This document shows positions 7,071-8,359 of a stretch of 8,359 nt of DNA, one piece after another (position 1 is the first letter of the stretch; every line of letters begins with the position of its first letter). A program made the position numbers and the translations under genes. This DNA comes from Deltaproteobacteria bacterium (GTDB taxonomy: Bacteria > Desulfobacterota > Desulfuromonadia > Geobacterales > Pseudopelobacteraceae). The notes below the pieces were generated by a model that searched no databases, had not been told where the DNA came from, and saw only the letters and a list, made by a program, of their open reading frames with translations. The stretch is taken from contig JACRCG010000031.1 in the NCBI GenBank assembly GCA_016219145.1, forward strand, positions 1 to 8,359, written 5' to 3'.

Positions 7071-7211
7071 GATCCTGAGTTCAGCAGTATTTCAAAGCTG
7101 TTGCACGTGATGGGGTTGCGTTTGACGGTGGAACCTGCACTGAACAAGTTCAGCTTTTCGGAGACAGAGGCGCTCCCGACACAAGCCGACACTCTGATTC
7201 ACAAGGATTGA
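7071..7211 (+). pseudogene. 3' fragment of an addiction-module antidote (HigA/COG3636-like) gene
   Basis: The frame ending at TGA 7209-7211 encodes DPEFSSISKLLHVMGLRLTV followed by a polar tail ending TLIHKD. The pattern (D/N)P-x-(F/L)-x(3)-x-K-(L/V)-L-x-(A/V)-(M/L)-G-L-x-L-x-V is the C-terminal end of helix-turn-helix antidote proteins of toxin-antitoxin pairs. The helix-turn-helix itself is missing: upstream, the open frame (GTG 7014) is made of the terminator arm and the tRNA fragment, so the homology begins exactly where the tRNA similarity ends. Only about 47 codons remain and there is no partner toxin. It is probably non-functional here; an alternative is that the gene is completed across the joined ends when the element is circular. 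The family call rests on a short motif. Confidence 0.45.
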
Positions 7212-7313
7212 ATGGAGAAAAACCTGAATCCCTTCTCCAACAGCCCAGCTCTGTCCTCCAACACACACCCCGCTAAATTTCTTTTTTAATGAAGACTAAT
7301 TTCCATGTTATTT

Positions 7314-7356
7314 CGTCCAATTTCCTGCTATACAAACACAATTCTATAATTGGACG
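7314..7356 (+). promoter_or_regulatory. Candidate promoter with flanking 9-bp inverted repeat
   Basis: CGTCCAATT (7314-7322) and AATTGGACG (7348-7356) are perfect 9-bp inverted arms separated by 25 nt, about three helical turns centre to centre. TATAAT (7345-7350), an exact -10 hexamer, runs into the right arm. The DNA 17 nt upstream (TTCCTG) is a poor -35. A repressor bound to the arms would cover the promoter. It would drive the DUF262 fragment starting 78 nt further on. Alternatively the arms form an RNA stem. The repeat is certain, the role is inferred. Confidence 0.4.
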
Positions 7357-7433
7357 GGATAGAGTGAATCAACGCCCATCTGCCACAAATAAAGCATGTC
7401 AACAAAAATTTCCTTTTAGTCTGGAAATCGCCC

Positions 7434-7601
7434 ATGAAAACTCAAAAGTACTCCGTAAACCAGCACCTGATTGAAACAATACTTGCCTGGGTCAATTCCG
7501 GCGAAATCGCCATTCCTGAAATCCAGCGCCCATTCGTGTGGGACGCCACCAAGGTGCGCGACCTGATGGACTCGCTTTATCAACCAGCGACATCACCGTG
7601 A
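7434..7601 (+). pseudogene. Truncated DUF262 (GmrS/ParB-like nuclease fold) gene, N-terminal part
   Basis: ATG 7434 opens a 55-codon frame: about 50 residues of a DUF262 N-terminus, then PATSP and TGA 7599-7601. The stretch IAIPEIQRPFVWDATKVRDL (26-44 region) followed by MDSLYQ is the characteristic opening of DUF262 proteins, which include the GmrS/GmrSD type IV restriction enzymes and BrxU. Full-length members usually run to several hundred residues; the next conserved block (glycine-rich turn after SLY, then the DGQQR-type motif needed for NTP/nuclease function) is absent. Homology stops abruptly after Gln50 (codon 7581-7583), where a different frame takes over, so this looks like an internal deletion or recombination scar, not a natural short protein. 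The Shine-Dalgarno is weak (GGAAA near 7422). Expected inactive. Confidence 0.7.
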
Positions 7602-7678
7602 ACGATCTTATTACCCATATTGATGGCGGAGAAGATGCGGTTGTATTATTTGGCATTGTGATGATGGGTTTTACTTGA
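7586..7678 (+). pseudogene. Unidentified C-terminal coding fragment beside the DUF262 remnant
   Basis: In another frame than the DUF262 fragment, the stretch after the breakpoint reads SDITVNDLITHIDGGEDAV and continues VLFGIVMMGFT to TGA 7676-7678. It looks protein-like (acidic helix, then a hydrophobic C-terminus) and ends 10 nt before the next gene, whose ribosome site overlaps the stop, as in an operon. I do not recognise the family. It could be the tail of the same DUF262 gene after a frame-changing deletion, or of a different gene. A chance open frame of about 30 codons cannot be excluded. Confidence 0.4.
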
Positions 7679-7688
7679 GGGGGGAAGT

Positions 7689-8222
7689 GTGAACGAGTCT
7701 AATCCAAACACCATCAAAACCCTCGCAGAGGGAGCGGCAGTTGTTGTGGCAATAGGATTCGTTGTTTCTGTAATTTATGACTGGGGTTTTGTTCGCGCAT
7801 TAGGTTTGGATTTCTCGTATTTACCAACGATCACGGCAGATCACTTTCGCAGCGGACTTCTTTGGTTTCCTCCATTGTTAGGAGGAGTGCTTTTATACGT
7901 AGCGGTTGAATTTCAATTCCAGCGAGTCGAACAGGGATTGACGGAAAATGAGCTTATTGAATCATCTTCTAATCCCGAAAAAATGCGGAAGTTCAGAGAA
8001 GGTCCTTGGAAATTGGTGGCATGGACTGCGCCCGTTTACGTTGTAATATACATTCTGATCGGAGATTTATTTGCCTCACTCTTGCCATGGACTACTTCGA
8101 TTGTCTGGATGGGATTCGCTGAATGGTGCTACTCGGCACCGTTGATTAAGTTACGCCGGGACAAAAAGCTGCAAATGGTTTTTACTTTCCTTCCGATATT
8201 CGGGATCATTGCCTTCTTGTAA
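7689..8222 (+). CDS. Multi-pass inner-membrane protein, function unknown
   Basis: A 177-residue protein I cannot assign to a named family. The start is GTG 7689, preceded by a purine-rich ribosome site (GAGG at 7677-7680 within GAGGGGGGAA). Hydrophobic segments lie at about residues 12-30, 57-75, 108-131, 132-150 and 163-177; between the second and third is a charged loop (about 76-107: RVEQGLTENELIE, NPEKMRKFREG), and a basic patch KLRRDKK (154-160) precedes the last segment. The motif YDWGFVRALGLDFSYLP (30-46) may be family-defining. No signal peptide, catalytic motif or metal site is evident. The last segment runs to the stop with no soluble tail, so the protein may be truncated; the same frame continues open and hydrophobic for 14 more codons after TAA (to TGA 8265-8267). 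It probably belonged to a two-gene unit with the coding fragment just upstream. Being real coding DNA is likely; function is open. Confidence 0.7.
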   Translation: MNESNPNTIKTLAEGAAVVVAIGFVVSVIYDWGFVRALGLDFSYLPTITADHFRSGLLWFPPLLGGVLLYVAVEFQFQRVEQGLTENELIESSSNPEKMRKFREGPWKLVAWTAPVYVVIYILIGDLFASLLPWTTSIVWMGFAEWCYSAPLIKLRRDKKLQMVFTFLPIFGIIAFL

Positions 8223-8265
8223 CTATTCAGCATAATTTATTTTCTGTTCTTTGAAAAAAGTTCTT

Positions 8266-8318
8266 GACACGGTTTTTAGGTGATTTTTTGAAAAATCGGC
8301 ACACCTTAAAGCCGTGTC
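8266..8318. repeat. Long imperfect hairpin near window end (terminator or element terminus)
   Basis: Arms nest around a 4-nt loop near 8288-8291: GACACGG (8266-8272) with CCGTGTC (8312-8318), a mostly paired TTTTT/TAAAG step, AGGTG (8278-8282) with CACCT (8302-8306), and ATTTT (8283-8287) with AAAAT (8292-8296); CGGCA (8297-8301) bulges out. On the minus strand it is followed by AAGAACTTTTTT, so it could terminate a gene entering from the right; it could also be the end of an insertion element. The sequence turns GC-rich again just beyond it. Confidence 0.5.
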
Positions 8319-8359
8319 TGTGCTGCCATGCTGAAGTCGCCGTGCGCCGCCTGCCGTGC

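Larger units (their letters stand above)
7031..8359. mobile_element. Probable left end of a decayed genomic island
   Basis: From the tRNA-like fragment rightward the DNA is visibly more A+T-rich and gene-poor than the operon to the left. It holds only remnants or orphans: an antidote-gene 3' end, a truncated DUF262 gene next to an unrelated coding tail, and a membrane protein. These cargo types, together with a tRNA 3' fragment at the boundary, fit a tRNA-integrated element. No integrase, relaxase or second att copy is in the window, so the right boundary and mobility are unknown. The feature end is simply the window edge. Confidence 0.4.

Noticed and set aside
7214..7238. GGAGAA/TTCTCC stem after the antidote fragment
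   Set aside because: Only 6 bp with a 13-nt loop and no T tract; too weak to call a terminator.
7289..7474. 61-codon + strand frame across the 7289-7474 gap
   Set aside because: No homology, no ribosome site, and it overlaps the inverted repeat and the start of the DUF262 fragment in another frame.
1..8359. CRISPR array or tandem repeats
   Set aside because: No regularly spaced direct repeats were found anywhere by eye.

Overview
The window looks like a piece of a Geobacter-type (Desulfuromonadia, formerly deltaproteobacterial) chromosome. The main evidence is a short triheme c7 cytochrome of the PpcA family just downstream of purine genes, plus a selenocysteine-containing SelD and an ASKHA/DUF4445 protein, all in a GC-rich background. 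I recall the same purH-purD-purE-ppcA order in Geobacter sulfurreducens, but this is memory and was not checked.

Left and centre (1-6595): six genes run on the + strand with gaps of only 7, 9, 23, 29 and 39 nt, and probably form one transcript. They are alr (alanine racemase, 5' end outside the window), selD (selenophosphate synthetase), an ASKHA-domain protein related to corrinoid-enzyme reactivators, purH, purD and purE. The selD gene is read through an in-frame TGA (916-918) that replaces the essential cysteine codon, followed by a bacterial SECIS-like hairpin; a standard gene caller would lose its first ~38 codons. The operon mixes cell-wall D-alanine supply, selenium activation, possible corrinoid-enzyme maintenance and IMP synthesis.

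6595-7030: a perfect 12-bp palindrome overlaps the purE stop and lies 4 nt before a TTGACA hexamer. These probably belong to the promoter region of ppcA, a periplasmic triheme cytochrome of the extracellular electron transfer route. A perfect 12-bp hairpin follows ppcA and may terminate transcription.

Right end (7031-8359): the sequence changes character to more A+T-rich, fragmented and accessory. It opens with what reads, on the minus strand, as the 3' half of a tRNA (T-arm, acceptor strand and CCA, closest in layout to tRNA-Asn), directly joined to the 3' end of an addiction-module antidote gene. Then come a promoter-like TATAAT within a 9-bp inverted repeat, a truncated DUF262 (GmrS/ParB-like nuclease fold) gene abutting an unidentified C-terminal coding fragment, a five-segment membrane protein of unknown function, and a long hairpin near the window edge. 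I read this as the decayed left end of a genomic island integrated at a tRNA gene. No integrase is visible, and the other end lies outside the window.

I see no CRISPR array, no rRNA and no complete tRNA. I do not claim a new defence system. The strongest unusual signals are the selenoprotein SelD and the tRNA-fragment junction.
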